Below are positions 9,407-21,473 of a stretch of DNA of 47,917 bases, piece after piece. The notes beneath the pieces are model-generated. The model saw only the letters and a program-made list of their open reading frames with translations, searched no databases and was not told the origin of the DNA. Position numbers and translations under genes: made by a program. This DNA is from Bacillota bacterium (GTDB lineage Bacteria > Bacillota > Clostridia > Tissierellales > MES13): positions 1 through 47,917 of the forward strand of contig VEND01000062.1 in the NCBI GenBank assembly GCA_009711765.1. Direction: 5' to 3'. The first letter of the stretch is position 1, and every line of letters begins with the position of its first letter.

Positions 9407-9504
9407 CTATCCAAATTACTAATTTATTAAGTTTTACAAAATAATAAGCATAAAGTCGCCATCTTGGTAACCTTATGCTTTAAATCATAAATTCTCTTTT
9501 TATT

Positions 9505-9862
9505 TGGTGGAGGCGGTGGGAATCGAACCCACGTCCGAAAATACTTCGCCAAGAGCTTCTCCCAGTACAGTTGTTATTTTAAATTTCGCCTTGTATGACG
9601 CCTAACAACGGGCTTCATACTCGACTATCTCCAATTATTCTACTCTAGGTCGGAGAAACCCTAAAGCAGTTCCCCACAGATTAATGACACTTACACTCTA
9701 ACAGGTGGGACAGCTAGAGGAAGCGGCTGCTTTTATTAGGCAGCTAAAGCGTAATTTTCGTCTGCGTTTAACTTTAAGTGCTCAGCTATTTTACGTGGTA
9801 CCAAGCGAAACCACGACCGGCTACTCCTGACTCTATATCCCCGTCGAAGCCTGTTCGCCCCC
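9505..9862 (-). ncRNA. ssrA: Transfer-messenger RNA (tmRNA)
   Basis: The minus strand begins GGGGGCGAACAGGCTTCGAC and ends GGTTCGATTCCCACCGCCTC followed by CACCA. The ends pair as an acceptor stem (GGGGGCG with CGCCTCC) with an encoded CCA, and the T-arm GTTCGATTC is present. The tag reading frame (9736-9765) encodes ADENYALAA and then a stop, the usual hydrophobic degron that marks proteins from stalled ribosomes for proteolysis. It lies 14 bases after smpB, its protein partner, and is probably processed from the shared transcript. No convincing promoter of its own was found. Confidence 0.97.
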
Positions 9863-9876
9863 ATATTATTTAATTA

Positions 9877-10341
9877 TTAATAATTATATTTCTCACTCAT
9901 ATGTCTACGCATTCTTCTCTGCGCGTCCTTTTTAGCTATATCCCTTCTCTTATCATATGTTTTCTTACCCTTAGCAATAGCAAGATCTATTTTAATCTTA
10001 CCTCTTTTAAAATATACTTTTAAAGGTATCAATGAATATCCCTTCTGGGTAGTATAGCCAATTAACTTGCTTATTTCTCTTTTATGAAGTAGTAGTTTTC
10101 TTGATCTTAAAGGATCTACATTATATCTATTTCCCTGTTTATAAGGACTTATATGCATACTATGGATAAATACTTCTCCATTATCAACCATAGCATAACT
10201 TTCCTTTAAACTTACTCTTCCCTGTCGTATTGATTTAACTTCTGTTCCTGTTAAAACAATACCTGCTTCTAAAGTATCCTCTATATGATAGTCATGCTTC
10301 GCTTTTTTATTTCTCTCTACTACTCTATTATTATTATCCAT
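9877..10341 (-). CDS. smpB: SsrA-binding protein SmpB
   Basis: A 154-residue OB-fold protein that binds tmRNA and delivers it to stalled ribosomes. Family motifs include [38 protein letters not shown], and the basic tail [19 protein letters not shown], which acts in the decoding centre. The frame is open 10 codons further upstream, but the GTG there (10371) coincides with the predicted transcript start and has no ribosome binding site, so the ATG at 10341, preceded by GGTG, is chosen. It is followed directly by ssrA. Confidence 0.96.
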   Translation of the reverse strand: MDNNNRVVERNKKAKHDYHIEDTLEAGIVLTGTEVKSIRQGRVSLKESYAMVDNGEVFIHSMHISPYKQGNRYNVDPLRSRKLLLHKREISKLIGYTTQKGYSLIPLKVYFKRGKIKIDLAIAKGKKTYDKRRDIAKKDAQRRMRRHMSEKYNY

Positions 10342-10379
10342 ATTAATCACCACATAGTCCTTTTTTACCACGTCTTTAT

Positions 10380-10408
10380 ATTATAGCAAAATAATTTGCA
10401 GTTGTCAA
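10380..10408 (-). promoter_or_regulatory. Consensus promoter of smpB-ssrA
   Basis: On the minus strand TTGACA (10403-10408), a 17-base spacer and TATAAT (10380-10385) match the sigma-A consensus perfectly. It sits immediately downstream of the preceding gene and about 30 bases before the smpB ATG, implying strong constitutive transcription. Confidence 0.88.
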
Positions 10409-10410
10409 AA

Positions 10411-11091
10411 TTATTCTGTTGCATACTGTTTAACTATTAGTTTTTTCATATTCTCTAAATGACCATATACCAATACCTTATCTCCTTCTTTAAACTTAAA
10501 ATTAACAGTAGGAAAGTGTAAAATATGTGAACCTCTATCCACATTTAAAACTTGTATATGTCTTTCAGATAATCCTGAACCTTTTAGAGTTTTACCTTCT
10601 AATACACTACCTTCTTCAATTACAAATTCCATAACTCCGTATTCATCATTTAATTTTAATACTTCCTCTACTGTTTTATACTTATTAACTTTTTTCATCC
10701 TTTTTAATAACTGCTTTTCTATAAACATCTCAAGTCTTCTTACTAACCATTTTTTTCTTATTAAAACCAGTGCTATCATCATTACCAACATTATAATGAC
10801 TGCTATATATACTAATCTATTATCATTTTGTAGTATATTTACAACTAAGCCTAATAATATAGCATATGTTACATAACTAATTAACATTAGTGCCTGGGCT
10901 ATTTTTCTTCTAGTTGGGTGTTGAGATATTAACTCTGATTCTTTTGTTGTAAAACCTGTATTAGTTATTATTGATATAACCTGAAACCTCGCTTTACTTA
11001 TATCAAGACCTGTTAACTTTAAAGCAATTGCTAATACCTCAACGACAAATGCCAGAATAATAAGTATTAATAACCCTGTAACAACACTCAT
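10411..11091 (-). CDS. Membrane protein with C-terminal TrkA-C (RCK_C) domain
   Basis: A protein of about 226 residues. The N-terminal half has four probable membrane segments (about 5-27, 67-89, 92-110 and adjoining hydrophobic stretches), with the motif ARFQVISIITNTGFTT between the first two, reminiscent of ion-channel-like regions. The C-terminal part (about 145-225), with FVIEEGSVLEGKTLKGSGL and FKEGDKVLVYG, matches the ligand-binding RCK_C/TrkA-C domain of potassium and other ion transport regulators. No Rossmann TrkA-N domain is present. I place the start at ATG 11091, four to five bases after GGGGGA, rather than the preceding TTG. It lies 26 bases downstream of rnr, so is probably cotranscribed. 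Transport function is not established. Confidence 0.75.
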   Translation of the reverse strand: MSVVTGLLILIILAFVVEVLAIALKLTGLDISKARFQVISIITNTGFTTKESELISQHPTRRKIAQALMLISYVTYAILLGLVVNILQNDNRLVYIAVIIMLVMMIALVLIRKKWLVRRLEMFIEKQLLKRMKKVNKYKTVEEVLKLNDEYGVMEFVIEEGSVLEGKTLKGSGLSERHIQVLNVDRGSHILHFPTVNFKFKEGDKVLVYGHLENMKKLIVKQYATE

Positions 11092-11117
11092 CAAATCCCC
11101 CTAAATTAATATTTATA

Positions 11118-13232
11118 TTACTCAGTTATAACAAAGTCTATTTCCTTTTTAGCTATATCAGTTTTAACAACTTTTATACTTACGACATCTCCAATTCTAT
11201 ATGTTTTCTTAGTTCTTTCACCTATAAAGCAATAATTTTCTTCATCATATATATAATAATCATCATCTAAAGTACTTACAGGTACTAATCCTTCTATAGT
11301 ATTATCTAGTTCTACAAATACACCAAATGGCATAACCCCTGATATTATACCTTCATATTCTTCGCCTATTCTTTTACTAATATATTCTACCATCTTTAAA
11401 TCATTAGTTTCTCTTTCAGCATCTATAGCTACTCTTTCTCTAGCGGATGTTTGTTCTGCTACCTCAGGTAAAAGTTTTTCTAATCTATCTTTTCTTCTTT
11501 GGTCTATTTCTTTATTTATAAACTCTTTTATTATCCTATGAATCTGTAAGTCTGGATATCTTCTTATTGGTGATGTAAAATGAGTATAATACTTAGCAGC
11601 TAACCCAAAATGAGTTTCCCTTTCTGCAGAATATTTTGCTTTCTTTAATGATCTAAGCATTAAAGTATTTATAACAGTTTCTTCTTTTTTTCCATCAACT
11701 TTCTTTAATAATGTCTGTAACTCCTTAGGGTGTATTTCTTGAATTCCTTTTAAGGTATATCCAAAGTTATAAATAAACTTATTAAACTCATTTATTTTTT
11801 CTTCACTTGGATCTTCGTGTATTCTATATAAAAATGGTATCTGACACCAATACATATATTCTGCCACTGTTTCATTACATACTAGCATAAATTCTTCAAT
11901 AATTTTATTTGCTACTCTTCTTTCTGCCTTTTTAATATCAACTGGATTTCCCTTATCATCTAATATTATTTTAGCTTCATCAAAATCGAAATCTATACTT
12001 CCTCTACTTTCTCTATTTTTTCTAAGCAATTTACTTAACTCTTCCATAAGTTTAAATTCTTTAACTAAATCACTATATTTATCTTTTAATTTTTCATTAT
12101 CTTCCTCTAAAATATCAGAAACATCTTTATAAGTCATTCTCGCATTAGTATTTATAACACTTTCATGTACACTATGATTTATCACCTTACCATTTTTATT
12201 TATTTCCATAAATACACTTAATGTTAATCTATCTACGCTTGGATTTAAACTACATATTCCATTAGATAATTTCTTTGGTAACATAGGAATAACTCTATCA
12301 ACTAAATATACACTAGTTCCTCTTTTTAAAGCTTCTTTATCTAGGGCTGAATTTTCTTTAACATAATGGGTTACATCAGCAATATGTACCCCTAGTTTAT
12401 AATTACCATTTTCTAATCTCTCAATAGATACAGCATCATCTAAATCCTTAGCATCTGCTCCATCAATGGTAAATATTTTTTTATTCCTTAAATCTAATCT
12501 ATTTTGTATTTCATCTGGATTTATTTCAGACGGAATATTCTCAGCTTCATTTAACACATTTTCTTTAAAATCCTCTGGCAAATCATATTTTCTTATTATA
12601 GATAATATATCCGTTCCCACTTCGTCTTTGTGGCCTAATATTTCGATAACCTCACCTTCAGGATTTCTTCTTTTTTCAGGCCATCTTGTTATTTTTACAA
12701 CTACTTTTTCATTCTCTTTAGCACCGTTTATATATTTTTTAGGAACAAAAACATCCATACTTATCCTATTATCATCTGCTATTACAAAACCAAAGTTTTT
12801 ACTTCTTTCAAAGACTCCTACTATTGTTTCATTAGCTCTTTGTATTATCCTTATTATTTCTCCCTCTGGTTTTCTTTTTTCTGTTCCCTTAACTTTAAGT
12901 CTAACTATAACTTTATCTCCGTGTAGTGCTCCATTTAAGTCCTGTGAAGAAACAAAAACATCCCTTAACTCTTTATTTGTTGGAATTACAAATCCAAATC
13001 CTCTTTCATTTCCCTGTAGTTTTCCAACTACTAAATTCATTCTCTCAGGGACACCATAAGTATCTTTACTAGTTTTAATAATAGTACCTTCTTTTTCCAT
13101 ATCCTCTAATAGCTTTTCAAATTCACTCACTTCATCCTTCTTTATATCAAAAATTTTTGCTAATTCTTCCATCTTTAATGGTTTATAAGCCTCTTCTTTC
13201 ATAAATTCAACTAATTTTTCCTTAGTGCTCAT
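11118..13232 (-). CDS. rnr: Ribonuclease R
   Basis: A 704-residue 3'-5' exoribonuclease of the RNB family, which degrades structured RNA and works with SmpB-tmRNA in trans-translation quality control. Order: N-terminal winged-helix segment (about 1-60), two cold-shock-like OB domains (about 65-200), RNB catalytic domain with TIDGADAKDLDDAVSI (255-270), whose Asp residues bind Mg2+, and a C-terminal S1 domain (about 615-700). The length is slightly short of the Bacillus enzyme but complete. GGAGGAG precedes the ATG. Its closeness to smpB-ssrA (one gene between) is common in Firmicutes. Confidence 0.96.
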   Translation of the reverse strand: MSTKEKLVEFMKEEAYKPLKMEELAKIFDIKKDEVSEFEKLLEDMEKEGTIIKTSKDTYGVPERMNLVVGKLQGNERGFGFVIPTNKELRDVFVSSQDLNGALHGDKVIVRLKVKGTEKRKPEGEIIRIIQRANETIVGVFERSKNFGFVIADDNRISMDVFVPKKYINGAKENEKVVVKITRWPEKRRNPEGEVIEILGHKDEVGTDILSIIRKYDLPEDFKENVLNEAENIPSEINPDEIQNRLDLRNKKIFTIDGADAKDLDDAVSIERLENGNYKLGVHIADVTHYVKENSALDKEALKRGTSVYLVDRVIPMLPKKLSNGICSLNPSVDRLTLSVFMEINKNGKVINHSVHESVINTNARMTYKDVSDILEEDNEKLKDKYSDLVKEFKLMEELSKLLRKNRESRGSIDFDFDEAKIILDDKGNPVDIKKAERRVANKIIEEFMLVCNETVAEYMYWCQIPFLYRIHEDPSEEKINEFNKFIYNFGYTLKGIQEIHPKELQTLLKKVDGKKEETVINTLMLRSLKKAKYSAERETHFGLAAKYYTHFTSPIRRYPDLQIHRIIKEFINKEIDQRRKDRLEKLLPEVAEQTSARERVAIDAERETNDLKMVEYISKRIGEEYEGIISGVMPFGVFVELDNTIEGLVPVSTLDDDYYIYDEENYCFIGERTKKTYRIGDVVSIKVVKTDIAKKEIDFVITE

Positions 13233-13284
13233 ATTACTCCTCCTTATTTTACTAATAGTTATATTTTACCCAAAATTGTAATAT

Positions 13285-14028
13285 TTAAATATCTATTTGC
13301 TTAATAAATGTATATATTTCTCTATAAAGCTTATCTTTCTCTTCTCCAATGGTAGCAAGATGTCCTCCCTTTTCTAAAAAAACAACTTTTCTTATCTCTG
13401 AATTTACCTTGTCATATATATATTCTATACTTTTTTTATCAATAGTATTATCATTATTTGATTGTATTAATAATATAGGCACCTTTACTTTTTTTAATCT
13501 CCATTTAGTAGCTCTAATTAGTCTTAAAACATCAGATATCTTAGAAACTGGAGTTTTTTCATAGCCAATACAATATTCAGATAAGTATTTATTATTTATT
13601 TTAGGTTTTTTTAAATATTTTTTGTGAAACTTTAATATTGGTGCATATTTTGCCTGTTTATTCTTAATTTTTATTGGCGTAGATATACATATAGTACTAT
13701 CAACTTCTAATTTAGATGCTAAGTTAAGAGCGATTACTCCTCCCATTGATACACCAATTAAAATTATTTTTTTACATTTTTGTTTTAAATTTATATATTC
13801 CCTTTCAGCAGATGCTATCCAATCTTTCCATTTAGTCTTTTCTAATTCACTTAAGTTTGTTCCATGTCCTTTTAATAAAACTCCCTTAACTGTAAATCCT
13901 TTATTGTTTAAATACTCACCTAAAGGCCTCATAACTGCAGCAGAACCTGTAAATCCATGTATTAATAAGAAACCTATGTTATTTCCTTTAAAGTAAAAGG
14001 ATTTAGCATTTTTATGTATATAATCCAT
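13285..14028 (-). CDS. Carboxylesterase (Est30-like alpha/beta hydrolase)
   Basis: A 247-residue serine esterase. Counted from the second ATG (14028), the catalytic triad falls at S94 (GVSMGG), D193 (NNDNT) and H223 (GGHLA), the positions I recall for Geobacillus Est30. The oxyanion motif LLIHGFTGS is near residue 25. The second ATG is also better spaced from GAAGGTG than the first (14031). No signal peptide, so cytoplasmic. In many Firmicutes an esterase of this type lies next to rnr, secG and eno, as here, though its physiological substrate is unknown. Confidence 0.88.
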   Translation of the reverse strand: MDYIHKNAKSFYFKGNNIGFLLIHGFTGSAAVMRPLGEYLNNKGFTVKGVLLKGHGTNLSELEKTKWKDWIASAEREYINLKQKCKKIILIGVSMGGVIALNLASKLEVDSTICISTPIKIKNKQAKYAPILKFHKKYLKKPKINNKYLSEYCIGYEKTPVSKISDVLRLIRATKWRLKKVKVPILLIQSNNDNTIDKKSIEYIYDKVNSEIRKVVFLEKGGHLATIGEEKDKLYREIYTFIKQIDI

Positions 14029-14060
14029 CATTACACCTTCTTTATCCTTTGATTTTTAAA

Positions 14061-14094
14061 TTGAAAAGGTAGATAATACTTAATATTATCTACC
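14061..14094 (-). terminator. Intrinsic terminator of the MurF-like gene
   Basis: GGTAGATAATA pairs with TATTATCTACC (14068-14094) and on the minus strand is followed by TTTTCAATTT. It ends the upstream MurF-like gene before the esterase. Confidence 0.75.
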
Positions 14095-14201
14095 CCTTTA
14101 TTTAAGCCTTTTAATCCTATGATTTAATTTTCTTTTATTAATAAATCTAAACCAAATTTACATAACTTCATATTTAACACTTCTTCCTTCTGAAACTATC
14201 C

Positions 14202-15854
14202 CTACTCCTTATAATTATCTGGCAAGTGATTTTCAAACAATACAACATCCTTAGGTTTTACTATAGACTGTAATCTCTTTTTTGCATCTTCTAAAGAGTT
14301 TACAACAAATATATTTTCTTCATTAAACCCCTCTTTTACTAAACCGTCATATATAGGCTTTGTCCTTTTTTCACCAATTAAAATTGAGTAATTACAAATC
14401 TTAGCTATATTTTTACTAAATTCTTTATTTTCCTTTTCTTCTTGTTCTCCTAATTGAATAATACCTGGAGTAATAATTATTTTTCTTCCCCTTTCAAACT
14501 TAGATATAATTTCTAAAGCTTTTTTTGATCCTATAAGATTAGAGTTAAAAGTATCATCTATTATTATATCTTCAGTCCCTGAATCTTTAAGCTCTAATCT
14601 ATGGGGCGCTGGTTTAACTTTTTTTATTCCCTTAGAAATATCTTTAAGGGAAAAACCTAGCGCTTTCGCTACGGCTGCACCTGCTAATAAATTTGATATA
14701 TTATGCTTTCCTAAAAGTTTTGTTTCACATTTTATACTATCTTCATTATCATTAAGTATGAATGTAGAACCCTTTTCATTTACTTTAACATCAGTTGCAT
14801 ATATATCTAGTTTCTCTAAATCTTTCATTCCAAAAAGTATTTTTTCTTTAAATGTCTTATCTGCAAGCTTTTTTATATACTTATCGTCATAATTAAAGAT
14901 AGCTATACCATCAGCTGGTAATTCTTCTATTAATTCATATTTTGTTTTCATTATATTTTCTATATTGTTAACAGATTCCATATGGCTAGGACCTATTGCG
15001 GTAAGTACTCCTATGCTAGGATTCGTAAGTTTCGCTAGTTCTTTTATATATCCTGTTTTTCTTCCATTAAGTTCTACCACAAATGCCTCAAAGTCATTAC
15101 TTAATTTATTATTTATCGCTTTGCTTATCTCCATTTTAGTATTATGACTTTCAGAAGTTTTAAGTAATTTATATTTATCATTAATTATTGTTGATGTTAT
15201 AAGTTTTGTTGTAGTCTTTCCAACACTTCCTGTTATGCCAACTACCTTTAAATTATTAAAAGATTTCATTTTATCCTGTGCTAAATCAAAATAATATCTA
15301 TTAATTTTATTTTCAATAGGTCTTATTAATATATTAGCAATATACATAACTTTATCTGCTAATAAGTAATTAATTGTCATTAATAAAAGTAAAACTGGAT
15401 AAAAATAAACATTATCAGTTATAAGTCTTAATACAAAAATATCTAATATAATATCTATTACGTAAACTATCCAACTAAAAGCAAATAATCTTTTAGCTTT
15501 TGGAGTAAATACTAAATCTTTTTTTACTTTTTCTTTTTTAAAATTAATAGTAAATACCATTAATATTGACCATATTATTATAAAACTAATAAAAATACCC
15601 TGTGCTTTTGTTATAAATGATGAGATAACATATACTACTGTTAAGATAAATGTTAACCCAGTATTTATTATTATTTTTCTTGGATAAATCTTATAACTAA
15701 ATTTTTCAGTCCATTTAATAAAATTATTATTTTTATATTCTTCTAACTGCATCATATGTAAAAAATATTTACTTCTTTTATATGCTGCTAATATGAAAAC
15801 CCCTAAAGTCCAAATAACAACTGTAAAAAACAGGGTCTCGTTTATATAATTCAT
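14202..15854 (-). CDS. Membrane-anchored Mur ligase family protein (MurF-like)
   Basis: About 550 residues. The N-terminal 180 residues hold roughly five or six hydrophobic membrane segments; the rest resembles MurF, the ATP-dependent ligase that adds D-Ala-D-Ala to the cell-wall precursor. The P-loop is GITGSVGKTTTK (about 206-217), the central motifs ELNGRKTGYIKELA and AIGPSHMESVNN follow, and DDTFNSN stands where MurF has DDSYNAN. Cytoplasmic MurF is about 450 residues without membrane segments, so this is a variant or paralogue; whether it is the cell's main MurF cannot be told here. ATG 15854 is preferred (AGAGGAGAG eight bases ahead) to the GTG nine bases upstream that overlaps that site. 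It has its own promoter and terminator. Confidence 0.8.
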   Translation of the reverse strand: MNYINETLFFTVVIWTLGVFILAAYKRSKYFLHMMQLEEYKNNNFIKWTEKFSYKIYPRKIIINTGLTFILTVVYVISSFITKAQGIFISFIIIWSILMVFTINFKKEKVKKDLVFTPKAKRLFAFSWIVYVIDIILDIFVLRLITDNVYFYPVLLLLMTINYLLADKVMYIANILIRPIENKINRYYFDLAQDKMKSFNNLKVVGITGSVGKTTTKLITSTIINDKYKLLKTSESHNTKMEISKAINNKLSNDFEAFVVELNGRKTGYIKELAKLTNPSIGVLTAIGPSHMESVNNIENIMKTKYELIEELPADGIAIFNYDDKYIKKLADKTFKEKILFGMKDLEKLDIYATDVKVNEKGSTFILNDNEDSIKCETKLLGKHNISNLLAGAAVAKALGFSLKDISKGIKKVKPAPHRLELKDSGTEDIIIDDTFNSNLIGSKKALEIISKFERGRKIIITPGIIQLGEQEEKENKEFSKNIAKICNYSILIGEKRTKPIYDGLVKEGFNEENIFVVNSLEDAKKRLQSIVKPKDVVLFENHLPDNYKE

Positions 15855-16017
15855 TCTATGCACTCTCCTCTAAAACTCATAGATAATAAGTTTAACTCTC
15901 TTATGTTTTTCCATATAAAAATAGTGTCTTAAATTTTCATACACAATAAAATCACTATCCTTTTTTAAACTTTAATAATTTATCTATATACTTAAGTTTT
16001 ATTTCTTATCATATTAG

Positions 16018-16026
16018 ATTATAACA
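16018..16026 (-). promoter_or_regulatory. Extended -10 promoter of the MurF-like gene
   Basis: On the minus strand TGTTATAAT is an exact extended -10 element with the -10 hexamer at 16018-16023; the -35 region is weak. The resulting leader is about 155 bases and contains a 14-codon open frame (15870-15914). Confidence 0.5.
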
Positions 16027-16064
16027 GAAGTTTTAGTTAAATGCTACAAGGTAGTAAATAAAGA

Positions 16065-16089
16065 AAAAAAGTGCACTTATTTGCGCACT
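16065..16089 (-). terminator. Second terminator downstream of hppA
   Basis: On the minus strand AGTGCGC and GCACT pair around a short AT loop, followed by seven T residues. It backs up the stronger hairpin at 16125-16152. Confidence 0.55.
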
Positions 16090-16115
16090 AGAAATTTTTT
16101 CTATTAAATAATATG

Positions 16116-16152
16116 AAAATTAAAAGGGACAATTCATTAATGAATTGTCCCT
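16116..16152 (-). terminator. Intrinsic terminator of hppA
   Basis: A perfect 28-base palindrome (16125-16152, arms AGGGACAATTCATT) is followed on the minus strand by TTTTAATTTT, directly after hppA. The 310-base gap to the next gene holds this, a second terminator and the next gene's promoter. Confidence 0.88.
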
Positions 16153-16164
16153 AAATATCATTTA

Positions 16165-18174
16165 TTATAATAATCCTCCGCTTACAAACAATGGTGCAAA
16201 TACTAAAGCAACTATTGTCATAAGTTTTATTAATATATTAATTGAAGGTCCGGAAGTATCCTTAAACGGATCACCAACAGTATCACCAACAACTGCTGCT
16301 TTATGAGCCTCGCTTCCTTTACCTCCGCTATTTCCTTCTTCTATAAACTTCTTAGCATTATCCCAAGCACCGCCGGCATTAGCCATAAATATTGCCATTA
16401 ATACTCCAGAAACTAATGCTCCAGCTAATAATCCACCTAAAGCTTCAGGTCCTAATATTAATCCTGTTGCTAAAGGAGCTAATACAGCCAATAATCCTGG
16501 TAATATCATTTCTTTTAATGCGGCTGCTGTAGAAATATCTACACACTTTTTATACTCAGGCTTTGCTTTTCCTTCCATTATGCCTGGAATACTTTTAAAT
16601 TGTCTTCTAACTTCTTCTATCATACTAAATGCTGCCTTTCCAACTGCTTTCATTGTTATTGCAGAGAATACAAATGGAAGCATTCCACCAACTAATAAAC
16701 CAACAATAACAGTCGGGTTAGTAATATCTATACTAGATAAACCAACAGCTTTTGTATAGGATGCAAATAGCGCTAAAGATGTTAATGCAGCTGAACCAAT
16801 TGCAAATCCTTTACCTATAGCTGCTGTAGTATTTCCAACAGCATCTAATTTATCTGTTATATCTCTAACTCCACTAGGTAATTCACACATCTCAGCTATA
16901 CCACCAGCGTTATCAGCTATTGGTCCGTAAGCATCAACTGCAACTGTCATACCTGCTGTTGATAACATACCTATTGCTGCAAGTGCTATACCATATAGAC
17001 CAGATACATTATAAGCTATTAATATACCTATTGCAATTACTAATATTGGATATGCTGTAGATTGCATACCTACAGATAATCCACTAATTATATTAGTAGA
17101 AGTTCCTGTTTCTGATTCACTAGCAATTCTCTTAACAGGTGCATATTCTGTAGATGTATAATATTCTGTTATTTTTGCTACTATTAAACCTACAAATAAA
17201 CCTGTAACAATTGCTCCAAATGGTCTTAAACTTCCTAACATACTATTACTTAAAATAAATGCTACTACTATAGTAATAATAGAGCTAACTGCTGTTCCCA
17301 TATTTAAAGACTTCTGTGGATTAGATCCTTCTTTAGCTTTTACAAAGAAAGTTCCAATAATTGATGCTATAATTCCTGTAGCTGCTAATAATAATGGGAA
17401 TAAAGCTCCATCTGCAGCATAAGAAGTAAGTAATCCTAATGTTATAGCTGATATTATTGAACCTACATATGATTCAAATAAGTCAGCACCCATTCCAGCA
17501 ACGTCACCAACATTATCTCCAACATTATCAGCAATAACAGCAGGGTTTCTCGGATCATCTTCTGGTATTCCTGCTTCTACCTTACCAACAAGGTCTGCTC
17601 CAACGTCGGCAGCCTTAGTGTATATACCTCCACCAACACGGGCAAATAATGCTATTGATGATGCACCAAGTCCAAATCCTGTTATTATACTTGCTGCTTT
17701 AGATAACTCTGCTACTTCACTAACACCGTTAGTAAATACTAAGTACAAACTTCCTACTCCTAATAATCCTAAACCTACAACTGACATTCCCATAACAGAA
17801 CCACCAGAGAATGCTACACTTAAAGCCTTATTCATTCCTGACTTATCAGCTGCATTTGCTGTTCTTACATTAGCCTTTGTAGCAACCCTCATACCAAAGA
17901 ACCCTGCTAAGGCAGAGAAAAATGCTCCAACTATAAAAGATACAGCTGTCTGTAAATTAATTCCGAAAGTTAAAATAAAAAATAATACAACCACAAATAT
18001 TGCTAGGGACTTATATTCCCTTGATAAAAAAGCCATTGCTCCTTCTTGTATGTGAGCAGCAATTTCCTTCATCCTATCATTACCTTCTCCAACTTTATCG
18101 ATGCTTGATGCTTTAGAGAAAGCAAATAATAGTGCTAAAACACCCACTATAGGTGCTATTATAACTAAGTTCAT
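16165..18174 (-). CDS. hppA: Membrane-bound ion-pumping pyrophosphatase
   Basis: A 669-residue integral membrane pump coupling PPi hydrolysis to H+ and/or Na+ export. The PPi/Mg2+-binding core is visible: [20 protein letters not shown] (190-209), [20 protein letters not shown] (217-236) and the C-terminal [14 protein letters not shown]. About 15 hydrophobic segments fit the family. [10 protein letters not shown] (447-456) has Ala at the position where K+-independent enzymes carry Lys, so the enzyme should belong to the K+-dependent class; the pumped ion cannot be decided by eye. GGAGG precedes the ATG. secG lies 31 bases upstream, so the two are probably cotranscribed. Energy-saving PPi pumps suit amino-acid fermenters with low ATP yields. 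Confidence 0.95.
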   Translation of the reverse strand: MNLVIIAPIVGVLALLFAFSKASSIDKVGEGNDRMKEIAAHIQEGAMAFLSREYKSLAIFVVVLFFILTFGINLQTAVSFIVGAFFSALAGFFGMRVATKANVRTANAADKSGMNKALSVAFSGGSVMGMSVVGLGLLGVGSLYLVFTNGVSEVAELSKAASIITGFGLGASSIALFARVGGGIYTKAADVGADLVGKVEAGIPEDDPRNPAVIADNVGDNVGDVAGMGADLFESYVGSIISAITLGLLTSYAADGALFPLLLAATGIIASIIGTFFVKAKEGSNPQKSLNMGTAVSSIITIVVAFILSNSMLGSLRPFGAIVTGLFVGLIVAKITEYYTSTEYAPVKRIASESETGTSTNIISGLSVGMQSTAYPILVIAIGILIAYNVSGLYGIALAAIGMLSTAGMTVAVDAYGPIADNAGGIAEMCELPSGVRDITDKLDAVGNTTAAIGKGFAIGSAALTSLALFASYTKAVGLSSIDITNPTVIVGLLVGGMLPFVFSAITMKAVGKAAFSMIEEVRRQFKSIPGIMEGKAKPEYKKCVDISTAAALKEMILPGLLAVLAPLATGLILGPEALGGLLAGALVSGVLMAIFMANAGGAWDNAKKFIEEGNSGGKGSEAHKAAVVGDTVGDPFKDTSGPSINILIKLMTIVALVFAPLFVSGGLL

Positions 18175-18205
18175 TATTTATTCCTCCTTTGCTATTTACT
18201 TTTCT

Positions 18206-18436
18206 TTATTGTATTGCTGCAAGAACTAGTGCAGATAGTATAAATATAATTGCTGAGGCCGTTGTAACTTTACTAAGTATAGCTTCATAGCTTCTACCTT
18301 TGTTTTTACCCCAAAGACTTTCAGCTCCACCTGCTATACTTCCTGATAAACCAGCACTTTTACCTGATTGTAATAAGATACTTGCTATAAGTATTAAACT
18401 AGATACTATTATCAGAACTGTAAAGACTGTACTCAT
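18206..18436 (-). CDS. secG: Preprotein translocase subunit SecG
   Basis: A 76-residue accessory subunit of the SecYEG export channel. Two membrane segments (about 2-22 and 53-73) flank the conserved loop LLQSGKSAGLSGSIAGG and WGKNKGR. The ATG at 18436 is preceded by GGGAGGTG; the 10 codons of open frame further upstream lack a ribosome binding site. It follows eno after a terminator and has its own promoter, leading into hppA. Confidence 0.95.
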   Translation of the reverse strand: MSTVFTVLIIVSSLILIASILLQSGKSAGLSGSIAGGAESLWGKNKGRSYEAILSKVTTASAIIFILSALVLAAIQ

Positions 18437-18486
18437 ATTTCCCACCTCCCATACTATAACTAACATACCTATTTTAACATAGTCAT

Positions 18487-18514
18487 TTTATAAAAGCAAT
18501 CAATAATTTAACAA
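18487..18514 (-). promoter_or_regulatory. Putative promoter of secG-hppA
   Basis: On the minus strand TTGTTA (18509-18514), a 16-base spacer and TATAAA (18487-18492). It lies between the eno terminator and the secG start. Confidence 0.45.
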
Positions 18515-18550
18515 TACTTAAAGCCCTAAACCTATTAAACATTTAGTAAA

Positions 18551-18580
18551 TAAAATAATAAGGGTGATATCACCCTTATT
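18551..18580 (-). terminator. Intrinsic terminator of the glycolytic operon
   Basis: The palindrome AATAAGGGTGAT/ATCACCCTTATT (18557-18580) is followed on the minus strand by a T-rich stretch, closing the cggR-to-eno operon after eno. Confidence 0.82.
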
Positions 18581-18610
18581 ATTTATTATTACACATTTAA
18601 CTATACATAA

Positions 18611-21449
<2,839 letters not shown>

Positions 21450-21473
21450 TTTCACCCTCCTTATCTTGGGGTT

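Noticed and set aside
9863-9900. Separate promoter for ssrA between smpB and the tmRNA
   Set aside because: TATAAT occurs at the end of smpB but without a suitable -35, and its position does not match the mature 5' end; cotranscription with smpB is simpler.
12466-13059. 197-codon plus-strand open frame inside rnr
   Set aside because: Antisense shadow of the RNase R coding frame in an AT-rich genome; no ribosome site and a low-complexity Ser/Leu/Phe composition.
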